This document shows, in pieces, positions 29,317 to 37,906 of a stretch of DNA of 64,000 nt. Under the pieces are notes generated by a model, which saw only the letters and a program-made list of their open reading frames with translations, ran no database searches and had not been told where the DNA came from. Source of the stretch: Caedimonas sp. (lineage in GTDB: Bacteria; Pseudomonadota; Alphaproteobacteria; Caedimonadales; Caedimonadaceae); contig JAEUKR010000039.1 of assembly GCA_016794245.1 (NCBI GenBank), positions 62,001 through 126,000 on the forward strand. The letters run 5' to 3'. A program made the position numbers and the translations under genes. Numbering within the stretch: position 1 is the first letter of the stretch; each line of letters begins with the position of its first letter.

Positions 29317-29335
29317 TTAGAGTGAATCTGCTTAA
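29317..29335. promoter_or_regulatory. Candidate LysR operator, copy 1
   Basis: The dyad TTAG-N11-TTAA lies 32-50 bp upstream of the iron-enzyme start and is conserved at the equivalent place in the second unit (30840-30858). The T-N11-A type layout fits LysR-type regulators. Binding is inferred only. Confidence 0.45.
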
Positions 29336-29371
29336 TTTTCAATACCCTTTGGAATGAAAAAAACTTTTTTG

Positions 29372-29476
29372 GTGCGAAAAATCTTGAGACTTCATCTTTT
29401 TAAAAATACGCCTCAAGATTTTATAATCTGTTTTCATCCTAATCTGTTTGGGATGCGGTCATTTCTTGACTTTTAA
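29372..29476 (+). pseudogene. Relic of the 5' end of the POT transporter gene
   Basis: From a GTG the frame reads VRKILRLHLFKNTPQ, which matches the intact transporter start MGKILRLRLFKQYPS at 30896. DNA similarity continues to about 29440, then stops, and the frame ends at TAA 29474. Only the first 20 or so codons of the gene remain upstream of LysR paralogue 2. Confidence 0.85.
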
Positions 29477-29533
29477 AGGAGAATAATATTTGCTGCATAG
29501 AGATCCAGAGGTATTTCGTATTGAGAGGGCTGC

Positions 29534-30523
29534 ATGACAGAAGAAAAAGAACAGAAAACAACACAAGAAACAAAAGAAGATGTCGTAGAAGAATTGAGCA
29601 AGGTTTCCCGTTTTCAATATTTTGATTGGGAAAAAGTCAAGAGTTTTTATTATATCGGGAGATTGGGAAGCTTTACGAAGGCGGCTCAAGTTCTGAGGCT
29701 GTCACAGCCTTCTTTAAGCCGTCAAATCGCCCAGCTTGAAAGTCATTTGGGCAGTCCTTTGTTCGCCCGCCGAAAAAAGGGGGTGGAACTCACCCGAAAA
29801 GGAGAAGAACTCTTAGAAATTGTCGCAACCATTTTTGTAGACCTTACAGGTTTCGCGCGTTATATGCGCGCCGACAACGCCAAGGACAAAAAAGAGAGAC
29901 GGAAAATCCGAATTTCCTCAACTCATGCGATCAACGCCTATATTCTGAGCGATCTGATTTTTGAGTATAATGAACATCGTCCTGATCTTGCCTTTGAATT
30001 GATTAGTGATGATCATTTGATTGATATTGTCTTGAACGATGTCGATGTTGCGATTCGTCCCTATGATCCAAAAGCGCGACGTGTCCAGCAAGAACCTTTG
30101 TTTAACCTGGAGAAAAAATTATACGCCAGTCTCAACTATCTGGAAAAATATGGGGAACCGCAAACAGTCGAAGAATTGAAATATCATCGTCTTATTGCTC
30201 ATGCCCACGCTGAAGAATATCCCTATGCTGATGTGAGTTGGATCTTGAGATTAGGTATGCCCGGAAACACAATGCACGTCCCTGTCTTCACGTCAAATTC
30301 CATCGAATGTTTAATTAAAGCAGCAGAAAATGGCATAGGAATTATCGCTAGTTATGAGGAAATGACGATTATCAAAAATTCTTCTCTGAAAAATGCACTT
30401 CCTGATGTCAAAGATAACAAAAAAGAATGGAATTTTATTTATCCTGATTATTTTAAACAAGATCAGGAAATCCTCGCATTGAAAAGCTATTTATCTCAGA
30501 AATTACACTTTAAAGAGAGTTAG
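29534..30523 (+). CDS. LysR-family regulator, paralogue 2 of the duplicated unit
   Basis: A 329-residue LysR regulator, the same length as its neighbour at 26972 and nearly identical in the helix-turn-helix (SFTKAAQVLRLSQPSLSRQI) and most of the effector domain. Differences concentrate in the effector-domain half (for example around residues 130-150 and 240-300), which suggests that ligand specificity may have started to diverge. It lies upstream of the POT transporter, on the same strand, with a relic of the iron-enzyme gene between them. Confidence 0.92.
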   Translation: MTEEKEQKTTQETKEDVVEELSKVSRFQYFDWEKVKSFYYIGRLGSFTKAAQVLRLSQPSLSRQIAQLESHLGSPLFARRKKGVELTRKGEELLEIVATIFVDLTGFARYMRADNAKDKKERRKIRISSTHAINAYILSDLIFEYNEHRPDLAFELISDDHLIDIVLNDVDVAIRPYDPKARRVQQEPLFNLEKKLYASLNYLEKYGEPQTVEELKYHRLIAHAHAEEYPYADVSWILRLGMPGNTMHVPVFTSNSIECLIKAAENGIGIIASYEEMTIIKNSSLKNALPDVKDNKKEWNFIYPDYFKQDQEILALKSYLSQKLHFKES

Positions 30524-30748
30524 AATAGAACATATCAGAATCTAAGATAAGACCCCTCTAAAGAGGGAGAGGCCTTTGGAAATAAGGGACTTAATCGGCT
30601 ACTATAGACTACTTAGAAAACATAAACTTTAGGAATAACCCCAAGTTCTTGTTGCCTGGAACTTTACATTTTTACCTTTCATGACGCTCTCCTTTTGCTT
30701 TCACTCAACCTCTACCTTCTTTTATCTCAGGTAAAGATACTTATATTC
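30524..30748. repeat. Duplicated spacer downstream of LysR paralogue 2
   Basis: Homologous to 27962-28193. A small hairpin CCCTCT-AA-AGAGGG near 30552-30566 follows the LysR stop and may be a weak terminator. No gene is present. Confidence 0.7.
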
Positions 30749-30815
30749 CTAATATGTTTCAAATGCTTGTGCAAGCACTTTTTGCCGTTGATCCAAGGTA
30801 CATACAAATTTTTCC
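30749..30815 (-). pseudogene. Relic of the iron-enzyme gene (3' end fused to its leader)
   Basis: On the minus strand the segment ends LDQRQKVLAQAFETY-stop, matching the intact protein end LDQMEKRLAQTFEIH-stop. It is joined directly to sequence matching the intact gene's leader (AAAGAGGAAAAA). About 1 kb of coding sequence has been deleted between the two. Confidence 0.88.
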
Positions 30816-30839
30816 TCTTTTGATTGTTTGTCAAAAAGG

Positions 30840-30858
30840 TTAGAGTGAATCCACCTAA
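30840..30858. promoter_or_regulatory. Candidate LysR operator, copy 2
   Basis: TTAG-N11-CTAA is a perfect 4-bp dyad about 38-56 bp upstream of the POT transporter start. It matches copy 1 at 29317-29335 in position and flanking sequence. It survived although the divergent enzyme gene was deleted, consistent with a continuing role in transporter control. Confidence 0.5.
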
Positions 30859-30895
30859 TTTTCAATGCTCTTTGGAATAGGAAAACGTTGTTATA

Positions 30896-32416
30896 ATGGG
30901 AAAAATATTGAGACTTCGTCTTTTTAAACAATACCCCTCCGGATTTGATAACCTGTTTTTGACTCAGGCTTTTTTTAACTTCAGCTTTTATGGGATAAAA
31001 TCTCTTTTTCTCCTTTATGTCATGGCGCAATTTTCGTTAAGTCAAAAAGATGCGATTGGATTTTTTGCTCTGTTTATGGCTGTGGCCTATGCCAACTGTA
31101 TTGTGGGGGGAATGATTGCCGATAAAAGTTTGGGCGTCAAGAATACCACGATCATAGGGGGATTCCTGCATGTGACAGGCGCTGCGTGTTTGTTGGTCGG
31201 GTCGGAGGCGTGGTTCTTCCTTGGTTTATCGTTGGTCAGTTTAGGTTCGGGACTGTTTAAACCCAACCTTTCAACAACGGTGGGGCTTCTTTTTGACAAT
31301 CCACAGGATCCGCGAAAAGACAAGATTTTTTCCACCCTTTATATCGCCATGAATCTTGGCGGTTTCGCAGCGCCTCTTGTTTGTGGGCTTATCGCTAAAA
31401 ACTGGGGATGGAAGCAAGCTTTTTTGTTGATCGCACTGATGTTTTTGATCGCAATATGTCTCTTTTATAGAAGAATCAATGCGAACCCTGCTCTTAAACA
31501 CAGGAAAGAGTTGTCTTCCTTTGAGGGGAATATATTGTCCAATCCTGTCCTGATGACGATATTCCTTGTGGCTATAGTTTATCTTCAATATCTTTTATTC
31601 GAACACCGTTCCTCTTTTAACCATTTGATGGGAATAGTGGCTTTGGTGAGTTTGGCCTATCTTGGAAAAATCGTCTGTCAATGTAATCGCCAGGAAAGAC
31701 GAGACGTTTTTAGCATCATCGTTTACATCATTTGTTTTGCTCTTTTTTGTTCCCTGTTTGAACAGGCAGGAAGTTCTTTGATGTTATTTTATGAACACGC
31801 TGTCAATCGACATATCATGAACTTTGTTATTCCCGCTTCTTCCTTCATGTCTTTAGGGCCTGTATTCGTGTTAATCTTGAGTCCTTTGATTGTTCTCTTC
31901 TGGGAAAAGATCCTTGAGCGGAACAAGCGAATGAATGGATTGACAAAAATAGGGATAGGTTTTTTGTGGGTCAGTGCCAGCTTTTGGATCCTGGCGCTAA
32001 GTACTTGCGGAAACAAGACGCTTGTCTCGCCCTTTTGGATCGCGGGAGCTATCTTTCTCCAAACGATCGGAGAACTCTGGATCGTTCCCATAGGATTTTC
32101 CAATGTGTCCAAATTTTCTCCGCCACGTTTCCGCAGCCTGATGATGAGCTTTTGGCTGATGGCGATTGCGTATGGCCATTATTTTGCTGGCTTTATAGCG
32201 TATTTGTCACTAAGCGAGACACCGTCATCGATGATGTCGTCTCTATCGGCATCGTCCGAGTTGACGTCGCCTGTGGACTTGGCGCATTACGGCGCTTTCT
32301 TCTTTAATCTTAGTCTTCTGCCTTTCGCTTTGGCCGTTGGTTTATTGCTTTATGTAGGCATGAAACGGTGTCAAAATAGATTAGGCATTAAGAGGGGCGT
32401 TTCTGCGCTGTCCTGA
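30896..32416 (+). CDS. POT/PTR2-family (proton-dependent oligopeptide type) transporter
   Basis: A 506-residue MFS transporter with about 14 hydrophobic segments. It keeps the POT signatures GGMIADKSLGVKNTTIIGG and FSTLYIAMNLGGFAAP and the block SLGSGLFKPNLSTTVG. The proton-coupling motif ExxER of helix 1 is replaced: the aligned residues are Gln24, Phe27 and Asn28 (TQAFFNFSFYG). Peptide uptake is therefore only a family-level guess; the protein may be uncoupled or use another substrate. The start MGKILRLRLF is supported by the relic copy at 29372. It is probably controlled by the LysR protein encoded just upstream. Confidence 0.88.
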   Translation: MGKILRLRLFKQYPSGFDNLFLTQAFFNFSFYGIKSLFLLYVMAQFSLSQKDAIGFFALFMAVAYANCIVGGMIADKSLGVKNTTIIGGFLHVTGAACLLVGSEAWFFLGLSLVSLGSGLFKPNLSTTVGLLFDNPQDPRKDKIFSTLYIAMNLGGFAAPLVCGLIAKNWGWKQAFLLIALMFLIAICLFYRRINANPALKHRKELSSFEGNILSNPVLMTIFLVAIVYLQYLLFEHRSSFNHLMGIVALVSLAYLGKIVCQCNRQERRDVFSIIVYIICFALFCSLFEQAGSSLMLFYEHAVNRHIMNFVIPASSFMSLGPVFVLILSPLIVLFWEKILERNKRMNGLTKIGIGFLWVSASFWILALSTCGNKTLVSPFWIAGAIFLQTIGELWIVPIGFSNVSKFSPPRFRSLMMSFWLMAIAYGHYFAGFIAYLSLSETPSSMMSSLSASSELTSPVDLAHYGAFFFNLSLLPFALAVGLLLYVGMKRCQNRLGIKRGVSALS

Positions 32417-32461
32417 AACATAGCCTGTAAGCGCCTCTATATTCCATCGATAAAATCGGCA

Positions 32462-32508
32462 ATACCCATCGGTAATATCCAAAGGATTTTGAAAGAGAAG
32501 GGGGTATA
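32462..32508. repeat. Minimal family A palindrome
   Basis: ATACCC at the left and GGGGGTATA at the right enclose only AAAGGATTTTGAAAG-like end sequence, so this is an A copy reduced to its ends. It lies between the convergent transporter and ygfZ genes. Confidence 0.6.
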
Positions 32509-32553
32509 TGAAGGGGTATATGGAAAAAACATAGAAAAACCTGGACTATCGTC

Positions 32554-33675
32554 TTACAGCTTTATCCAGGAAGGAATACAGGGTTTTAGGGGAATGGCGC
32601 CAATGAAAAGCGGCCGTTGAAGATCTTCAAGGCGTAGCCGCGCGATCCCTGATGTGGCTTGAAGGCTATACAGCTCTCCCACCTTGTCGCCGTTCTCTCC
32701 GATGATGGGCGCTTCGCCTCTCAAGCTGTTGTCAGGTCGGGGAGCGGCTTGGCGCGGGCGCGGTTGCCGGGTATCATCGCGACTTGCTTCGCTTGTTTCC
32801 TTTGGAGACAGGGACGAGGCACGCGGCTCACAGCGCATCGACCAGATGATCTCAAGGTCCTCAGGTGAGGATATGACGATCTCAACGGGGAGTAAACGCT
32901 TGCGAATTTCACCGCGATATTTTGTGCGAGCCACCAGTTCCTGACCCAAATAGCACCCCTTTGTCCAGCCGATGGCGTTTAGGTCTTGCAATCCCGCTTC
33001 TAAGGGAATCGAACGGTCAGCAATCATATCCTTGCCGGCTTCTGGGATGCCTAGTTTGACTCTTGAAAGTTCATACGTCTCGTCGTCTTCCTGATAAAGA
33101 AAATCAGAACAAATATTCTTATATCCTTCGTCTTTCAAGCTGTGGGGATGTTGTCCTTCCGGATTCGTTCCGCTCGCCGTGTCCTGATGATACGCTGCGC
33201 AGGACTCGCTGTGCGTCTGCCTGATCACATCCACATCCTGAAATCGTTTGGGGATATGCTTGACCACCCAACGGGCGCCCAACAGGGAAAGACGCGGGTC
33301 GACAAACCGTATGCCGCCTTGCCATTCCTCGGTTTGCCCCGCATTGCCGCCTTGATGATCGGGGAGGGCAAAAACTGCATAATCATCCGAAACATCCTCA
33401 AGAGTCACCTGTGCGCGTAGCTTATATAAACCCAGACGTTTTTTTAAAGCGTCAATCTGATCTTTTTGTGTGTCCAGGAATACGGCGTCCCCTTCTTCAA
33501 TGAGGAAAAAATCATGAAGAAATTTTCCCTGAGGGCTTAGCAAGGCGGAATAAAGCGAATGAAGAGGCGTCAGAAGATTGATATCATTCGTGATTAACCC
33601 TTGCAGGAAATTTTTCCGATCCACTCCCGTCAGGCGCAAAATGCCTCGTTTTAAAAGAATGATCGGCTTTGGCAT
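32554..33675 (-). CDS. ygfZ: YgfZ/GcvT-family folate-binding protein with in-frame repeat insertion
   Basis: YgfZ is a tetrahydrofolate-dependent protein that supports assembly and repair of certain Fe-S enzymes. The 373-residue protein has the family signature GWTKGCYLGQELVARTKYRG and the N-terminal folate-binding fold (LTGVDRKNFLQGLITNDINL). It is longer than most alphaproteobacterial homologues. Residues 140-186 are encoded by a complete family A repeat (33118-33256) read without a stop. A second unusual stretch, residues about 281-325 (rich in Arg, Pro and Ser), may be another insertion. The conserved signature regions are intact, so the protein may still work. Confidence 0.9.
   Translation of the reverse strand: MPKPIILLKRGILRLTGVDRKNFLQGLITNDINLLTPLHSLYSALLSPQGKFLHDFFLIEEGDAVFLDTQKDQIDALKKRLGLYKLRAQVTLEDVSDDYAVFALPDHQGGNAGQTEEWQGGIRFVDPRLSLLGARWVVKHIPKRFQDVDVIRQTHSESCAAYHQDTASGTNPEGQHPHSLKDEGYKNICSDFLYQEDDETYELSRVKLGIPEAGKDMIADRSIPLEAGLQDLNAIGWTKGCYLGQELVARTKYRGEIRKRLLPVEIVISSPEDLEIIWSMRCEPRASSLSPKETSEASRDDTRQPRPRQAAPRPDNSLRGEAPIIGENGDKVGELYSLQATSGIARLRLEDLQRPLFIGAIPLKPCIPSWIKL
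33118..33256 (+). repeat. Full-length family A repeat inside ygfZ
   Basis: On the plus strand it starts ATATCCTTCGTCTTTCAAGC, contains TACGCTGCGCAGGACTCGCT and ends GAAATCGTTTGGGGATAT. Both ends and the core match intergenic copies. It is 139 bp and open in the ygfZ frame, where it encodes about 47 residues. Confidence 0.9.
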
Positions 33676-33678
33676 CGT

Positions 33679-34176
33679 TCAAGCAGCTTGGAGAATCTGT
33701 TCCACTTTTTCCACAGCCTGAGACTCATCTATATTCTCGATAGCCGCAATTTCAGCAGATAGACGCTGCAATGCCGCCTGATAAATCTGGCGCTCGCTGT
33801 AGGATTGATCTGCTTGATCCCGCCCTCGATGAAGGTCGCGAATAACCTCTGCGATTGACGTCAACCGTCCTGATGAAATCTTCAGCTCGTATTCCTGTGC
33901 CCGACGCGCCCAAATCATTTTACGACTCACCACAGGTTTTTTCAGGGTTTTTAAAGCCGTTGCAACCTCATCAGGCGCTGCGAGGCTCCGAAGACCGGCA
34001 TCACGCGCTTTCATCATGGGCAAGCGAAGGGTCATCCGATTTTTTATGAATGAAATCACAAAAACCTTGAGTTGATGACCTGAAACTTCTTGCGTTTCGA
34101 TAGATAAAAGTTTACCTACACCATGAGCGGGATACACCACAAGGTCGCCATCTTTAAAAGAGGAGGTTATTGACAT
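33679..34176 (-). CDS. cdnL: CarD/CdnL-type RNA polymerase-binding regulator
   Basis: A 165-residue protein that stabilises open complexes at promoters by binding RNA polymerase beta. The start is set at the ATG giving MSITSSFKDGDLVVYPAHGV, because the 29 upstream codons are unlike the family and AGAGAG precedes this ATG. The N-terminal Tudor-like RNAP-interaction domain (residues 8-70) is followed by a helical C-terminal DNA-binding domain. It lies immediately upstream of ygfZ on the same strand (3 bp gap), so the two are probably co-transcribed. Confidence 0.92.
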   Translation of the reverse strand: MSITSSFKDGDLVVYPAHGVGKLLSIETQEVSGHQLKVFVISFIKNRMTLRLPMMKARDAGLRSLAAPDEVATALKTLKKPVVSRKMIWARRAQEYELKISSGRLTSIAEVIRDLHRGRDQADQSYSERQIYQAALQRLSAEIAAIENIDESQAVEKVEQILQAA

Positions 34177-34366
34177 ATTTCTCTCTGAATATTGTGTGTT
34201 GTGATTGCTGATCGCAAAGCTAACATAACAAAAGTACTCTGAATTGTCAAACAACAATTCCACTCATGTTCTCATAGATACTATACCTGTTTTATAAGAA
34301 TCTGAAAAGATCCATTTTATTTACTTACGATTTCATTTAACGCCTTAGAGTTTGAGAACGACATTA

Positions 34367-34405
34367 GATTCCTTTCCTGAACTATATCTGGTGATGAAAG
34401 AGGTT
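34367..34405. repeat. 39-bp short-form family B palindrome near lolA
   Basis: GATTCCTTTCCTGAACTATA...CTGGTGATGAAAGAGGTT, flanked by TA on both sides. It is the same length and design as the copy in the groESL leader (3644-3682). It lies 5 bp beyond the lolA stop codon and could fold as a hairpin at the 3' end of the lolA message. The rest of the 230-bp gap to cdnL is AT-rich with no gene. Confidence 0.75.
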
Positions 34406-34409
34406 TATT

Positions 34410-35012
34410 TTATTGCAATAAAAGCTCAGGATGGTTGAAAATAAAAAGTTTGGGATCTATCTTTCCTCCCATTCGAATATTTTTGAGATTCACAACAGTC
34501 TTGAGTTGATTCGCATCAATCGTGAGCCATTGAATGAGTCGCACAGGATTTTGAGTGAATGTTAACGTAAGGCTTCCTGCTTCGGGTTCATCGGTACGTG
34601 TCAGCGTAATTTTAATTCTTTCATCTTGATCGGAAAAATCTGTGACGGTGACGCCTTGCGAAAATTGAATCGAATCTCTCAGGAAGAATTCAGCAGGGGT
34701 ATCTTTAAGAGATAAAGTCGTAAGTTCATCATTGGATTGATCATGTATAATCAGCCAGGTTCCATCCGCGATCAACGTTTGTGTTTTGGGATACGTATAA
34801 ATCAGACGCATTTTTCCGGGACGCTCAAGAAAAAACGTTCCTTCATAAAGACTTCCGTTGGGATTTAACTGTTCAAAAGAGGCCTCCCAGGTCTTGGAAG
34901 CATTCATATATTGCTCTATCTTTGCAAGCCACTCCGATTGACTGAAAGCCGCCCAGGAGGGATTGAGAAGAGCTTTAAATAAAACGAACATCAAAGCGAT
35001 TTTTTTTCTCAT
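34410..35012 (-). CDS. lolA: Outer-membrane lipoprotein carrier protein LolA
   Basis: A periplasmic carrier that moves lipoproteins from LolCDE to the outer membrane. The start is set at MRKKIALMFVLFKALLNPSW, which gives a classical signal peptide (cleavage near WAA-F) and 200 residues. The upstream in-frame extension is a Lys-rich stretch unlike LolA. The body shows the LolA pattern (SFEQLNPNGSLYEGTFFLER, PGKMRLIYTYPKTQTLIADG). It follows ftsK on the same strand by about 100 bp, the common alphaproteobacterial order. Confidence 0.93.
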   Translation of the reverse strand: MRKKIALMFVLFKALLNPSWAAFSQSEWLAKIEQYMNASKTWEASFEQLNPNGSLYEGTFFLERPGKMRLIYTYPKTQTLIADGTWLIIHDQSNDELTTLSLKDTPAEFFLRDSIQFSQGVTVTDFSDQDERIKITLTRTDEPEAGSLTLTFTQNPVRLIQWLTIDANQLKTVVNLKNIRMGGKIDPKLFIFNHPELLLQ

Positions 35013-35115
35013 CTTTATTCCTTTCTTTATTTTTCTTTTGTTTTCCTTTTTTCGTCGTTTCTTCGTCTTTATCTGTTTCGCGGAAAGTGGCATCGTCGAA
35101 AACGAGAGTTGAAGG

Positions 35116-37527
35116 TTACGTTGTCGAAATAAGCACCTCGCGTTTGCCTACATGATTAGCCTGGCTGACAATGCCTTCGGTTTCCATCTGTTCGATAATC
35201 CGCGCCGCGGTGTTATAACCTACGCGCAGGTGCCGTTGAATAAAGCTGGTTGAAGCTTTTCGCTCACGACGCACCAGCTGTAGCGCTTGCTGATATAGCG
35301 CATCCCCTTTATCCTCCTCGTTACCAAAAGACCCTATCGAAACGTCCGTATCTTCTTCGGTAATCGTATCAATATAATCAGGCTCGGCTTGTGCTTTCAG
35401 GAAATGAACAACCCGTTCGACTTCCCCGTCACTGACGAAGGGGCCATGCACACGCTGAATTTTGCCGCCGCCTTCCATGTAGAGCATGTCGCCGCGCCCA
35501 AGAAGTTGCTCGGCGCCCTGTTCTCCCAGAATAGTGCGGCTATCGAAGCGGGAAGTCACCTGAAAGCTGATGCGGGTCGGAAAATTGGCTTTGATGGTTC
35601 CTGTGATGACATCTACGGAAGGACGTTGAGTCGCCATAATCAAATGAATGCCTGCCGCACGCGCCATCTGGGCAAGGCGTTGGACTGTGGCCTCGATGTC
35701 TTTACCCGCCACCAGCATCAGATCAGCCATTTCATCCACAACCACGACGATGTAGGGTAAGGGTGTTATGTCCAGGGGCTGGGTTTCAAAGACAGGGCGG
35801 CCTGTTTCATTATCAAAACCTGTTTGAACCTGGCGCGTCAGTTCTTCGCCATTGGCAAGCGCTTGAGCCAGGCGCGCATTATAGCCTTCAATATTCCTGA
35901 CCCCCAATTTCGACATGGCGCGGTAACGATCTTCCATTTCCTTCACTGTCCATTTAAGGGCGAAAACCGCTTTTTTCGGGTCGGTCACAACAGGGGAGAG
36001 CAAATGAGGTATTCCATTATATACCGAAAGCTCAAGCATCTTGGGATCGATCATGATAAAGCGACAGTGATCGGGAGACAACCTGTAAAGCAGAGAAAGA
36101 ATCATGGTATTAATAGCCACGGACTTCCCCGCGCCCGTGGTTCCGGCCACCAGCAAATGCGGCATACGTGCCAGATCGGCAATAACGGGGTCTCCGCCAA
36201 TGTCTTTACCGAGGGCAAGAGGGAGTTTTGGGCCTGAGGCTTCATAATCGCGACTTGTCAGAAGTTCGCGCAAGTAGACGGTTTGGCGCATTTTATTGGG
36301 AAGCTCGATTCCTATGGCGTTATGTCCTGGAATCACCGCAATGCGTGTGGACAGTGCGCTCATCGATCGCGCGATATCATCCGCCAGTCCAATGACGCGA
36401 GAAGCCTTGATGCCTGGCGCAGGTACAAGCTCGTAAAGAGTGACGACCGGCCCCGGATGGGCTTTTGTGATTTCTCCCCGGATGCCGAAATCTTCAAGCA
36501 CCGTCATTAAACTTTTCGCATTTTCCAAAAGAATGGCTTCACTGATCGAAGGTTCGGCATTTTCTTTGGAAGGAGGCGTCAGCAACCCCAATGCCGGAAG
36601 CTGATAAGTGCATTCCAGGTTAAGTTCAGGTTGAACAGATTCACTTTTCGAGCCGCGTTCCCTGGATTTGGGTGTGATAACTTTCAACGTACTGATGGAG
36701 GATGGGGAAGAAATGTCGTTTGCTTTTTCATCCGGAGTAAAGGAAAAAAGCGAGGGTTCCATTTCTTGCGTCTCGCTGGTTTCTTTTTCTTCGTATGGTT
36801 CTTCTTCAGTTTCAGTGGATTTTTGCTCTTTTTTATTCTTTAAGAGAGTGGAAAATGTCTTGACCATTCGGTAGAAAATTGTCGAAAGATCATAAGAGCC
36901 TTTGAAAATCCGATGCAGGTAATGCCAACTGCCAAAAGTTCCTAAATAAAGGAAACGCAAAAACGTACGCGCGTCTTCACGCGTAAGGTTAAGAGCATTG
37001 ATCGCAAGAAGAACGGTTACGGCAAGAAGAAGTGTAGAAATTCCTGTGGGCGGGAGAGAAAGGCGCCATTTTTCCAACAAGAAAAAGAGATAATGAAGCG
37101 AAATAATTCCCGTGGCGCCGCCTGATAAAGCTTTAGCAGGAAAGAAATAAGTCGCCAGGCAACTTACAGCCCATTGCGCCCAAGGGGTAAACAGAAGCCC
37201 GCGCATGAGAGAACGATGCGCTTTTTGAAAAAAAGCGAACAATCCATTGATAAACAGGGCAAAAATTGCAAATAAGCTTGCTTTTCCGAAAAACTGCACG
37301 ATGATATCGGCGCAAATAGCCCCCCAATGCCCTCCCAGGTTTTGAACAGGCCCGTCAACGATTGTGTTCCATGAGGGGTCCGAACGATCATACGTTAAGA
37401 AACTGATGAAAAGGAAGATTGCAAAAAAAACAAGCAATACCCCATAAGCTTGGCGGACATAATGGATAAGGATTTTTCGTGTCATCCGGATAGAGTGGGA
37501 GTAATGACTTTTCGCCGCAAGTTCCAT
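35116..37527 (-). CDS. ftsK: DNA translocase FtsK
   Basis: A septal DNA pump that clears the chromosome terminus and activates XerCD recombination at dif. The 803-residue protein has four to five N-terminal membrane helices (residues 28-175) and an acidic linker (KSTETEEEPYEEKETSETQE). The motor domain carries Walker A GTTGAGKSVAIN and Walker B VVVDEMADLML. The C-terminal gamma winged helix is ASTSFIQRHLRVGYNTAARI and following. The start could also be at Met15. The length is normal for alphaproteobacteria. Confidence 0.97.
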   Translation of the reverse strand: MELAAKSHYSHSIRMTRKILIHYVRQAYGVLLVFFAIFLFISFLTYDRSDPSWNTIVDGPVQNLGGHWGAICADIIVQFFGKASLFAIFALFINGLFAFFQKAHRSLMRGLLFTPWAQWAVSCLATYFFPAKALSGGATGIISLHYLFFLLEKWRLSLPPTGISTLLLAVTVLLAINALNLTREDARTFLRFLYLGTFGSWHYLHRIFKGSYDLSTIFYRMVKTFSTLLKNKKEQKSTETEEEPYEEKETSETQEMEPSLFSFTPDEKANDISSPSSISTLKVITPKSRERGSKSESVQPELNLECTYQLPALGLLTPPSKENAEPSISEAILLENAKSLMTVLEDFGIRGEITKAHPGPVVTLYELVPAPGIKASRVIGLADDIARSMSALSTRIAVIPGHNAIGIELPNKMRQTVYLRELLTSRDYEASGPKLPLALGKDIGGDPVIADLARMPHLLVAGTTGAGKSVAINTMILSLLYRLSPDHCRFIMIDPKMLELSVYNGIPHLLSPVVTDPKKAVFALKWTVKEMEDRYRAMSKLGVRNIEGYNARLAQALANGEELTRQVQTGFDNETGRPVFETQPLDITPLPYIVVVVDEMADLMLVAGKDIEATVQRLAQMARAAGIHLIMATQRPSVDVITGTIKANFPTRISFQVTSRFDSRTILGEQGAEQLLGRGDMLYMEGGGKIQRVHGPFVSDGEVERVVHFLKAQAEPDYIDTITEEDTDVSIGSFGNEEDKGDALYQQALQLVRRERKASTSFIQRHLRVGYNTAARIIEQMETEGIVSQANHVGKREVLISTT

Positions 37528-37875
37528 AGTCTTGATTTTTTTACCTCTCTTTCGCGAATCCTAACCGAACTTAAAGGCAAACGCCAGGCAAATTTGTTGC
37601 ACCACTGTTTATCTAGGATCATTTATTGACTTGAGAAGGTTTTGGTCAATGATCATTATGAGAGATGATCAGAAGAAAAACCTTGAGGATATCGAGAAAT
37701 ACCGGAAAGATTATATATCCTGCTGCTATTCCGTTTGCAGGATCGAATATCAAGGCGATTTTAACTATGCGCCTGAGAATGTTAACCGTATAAAAAAAGA
37801 AGTTCCTTTGGGTGCCACCGGAGCGCGTATCACGGGCAAGACGGCGGCTCTTCTCAGGCGGGAAGAAAAAAATAT

Positions 37876-37906
37876 GCCCTCACCGCACAATGCATTGGTG
37901 GAGGGC
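37876..37906 (+). promoter_or_regulatory. Leader hairpin upstream of the FadN-like gene
   Basis: GCCCTCACC (37876-37884) pairs with GGTGGAGGGC (37897-37906) with one bulged base, ending 39 nt before the start codon. No T-run follows, so it is not an obvious terminator. A role in mRNA stability or translation is a guess. Apart from this hairpin, the 418-bp gap from ftsK (37528-37945) has an open frame that is not conserved coding sequence in appearance. Confidence 0.3.
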
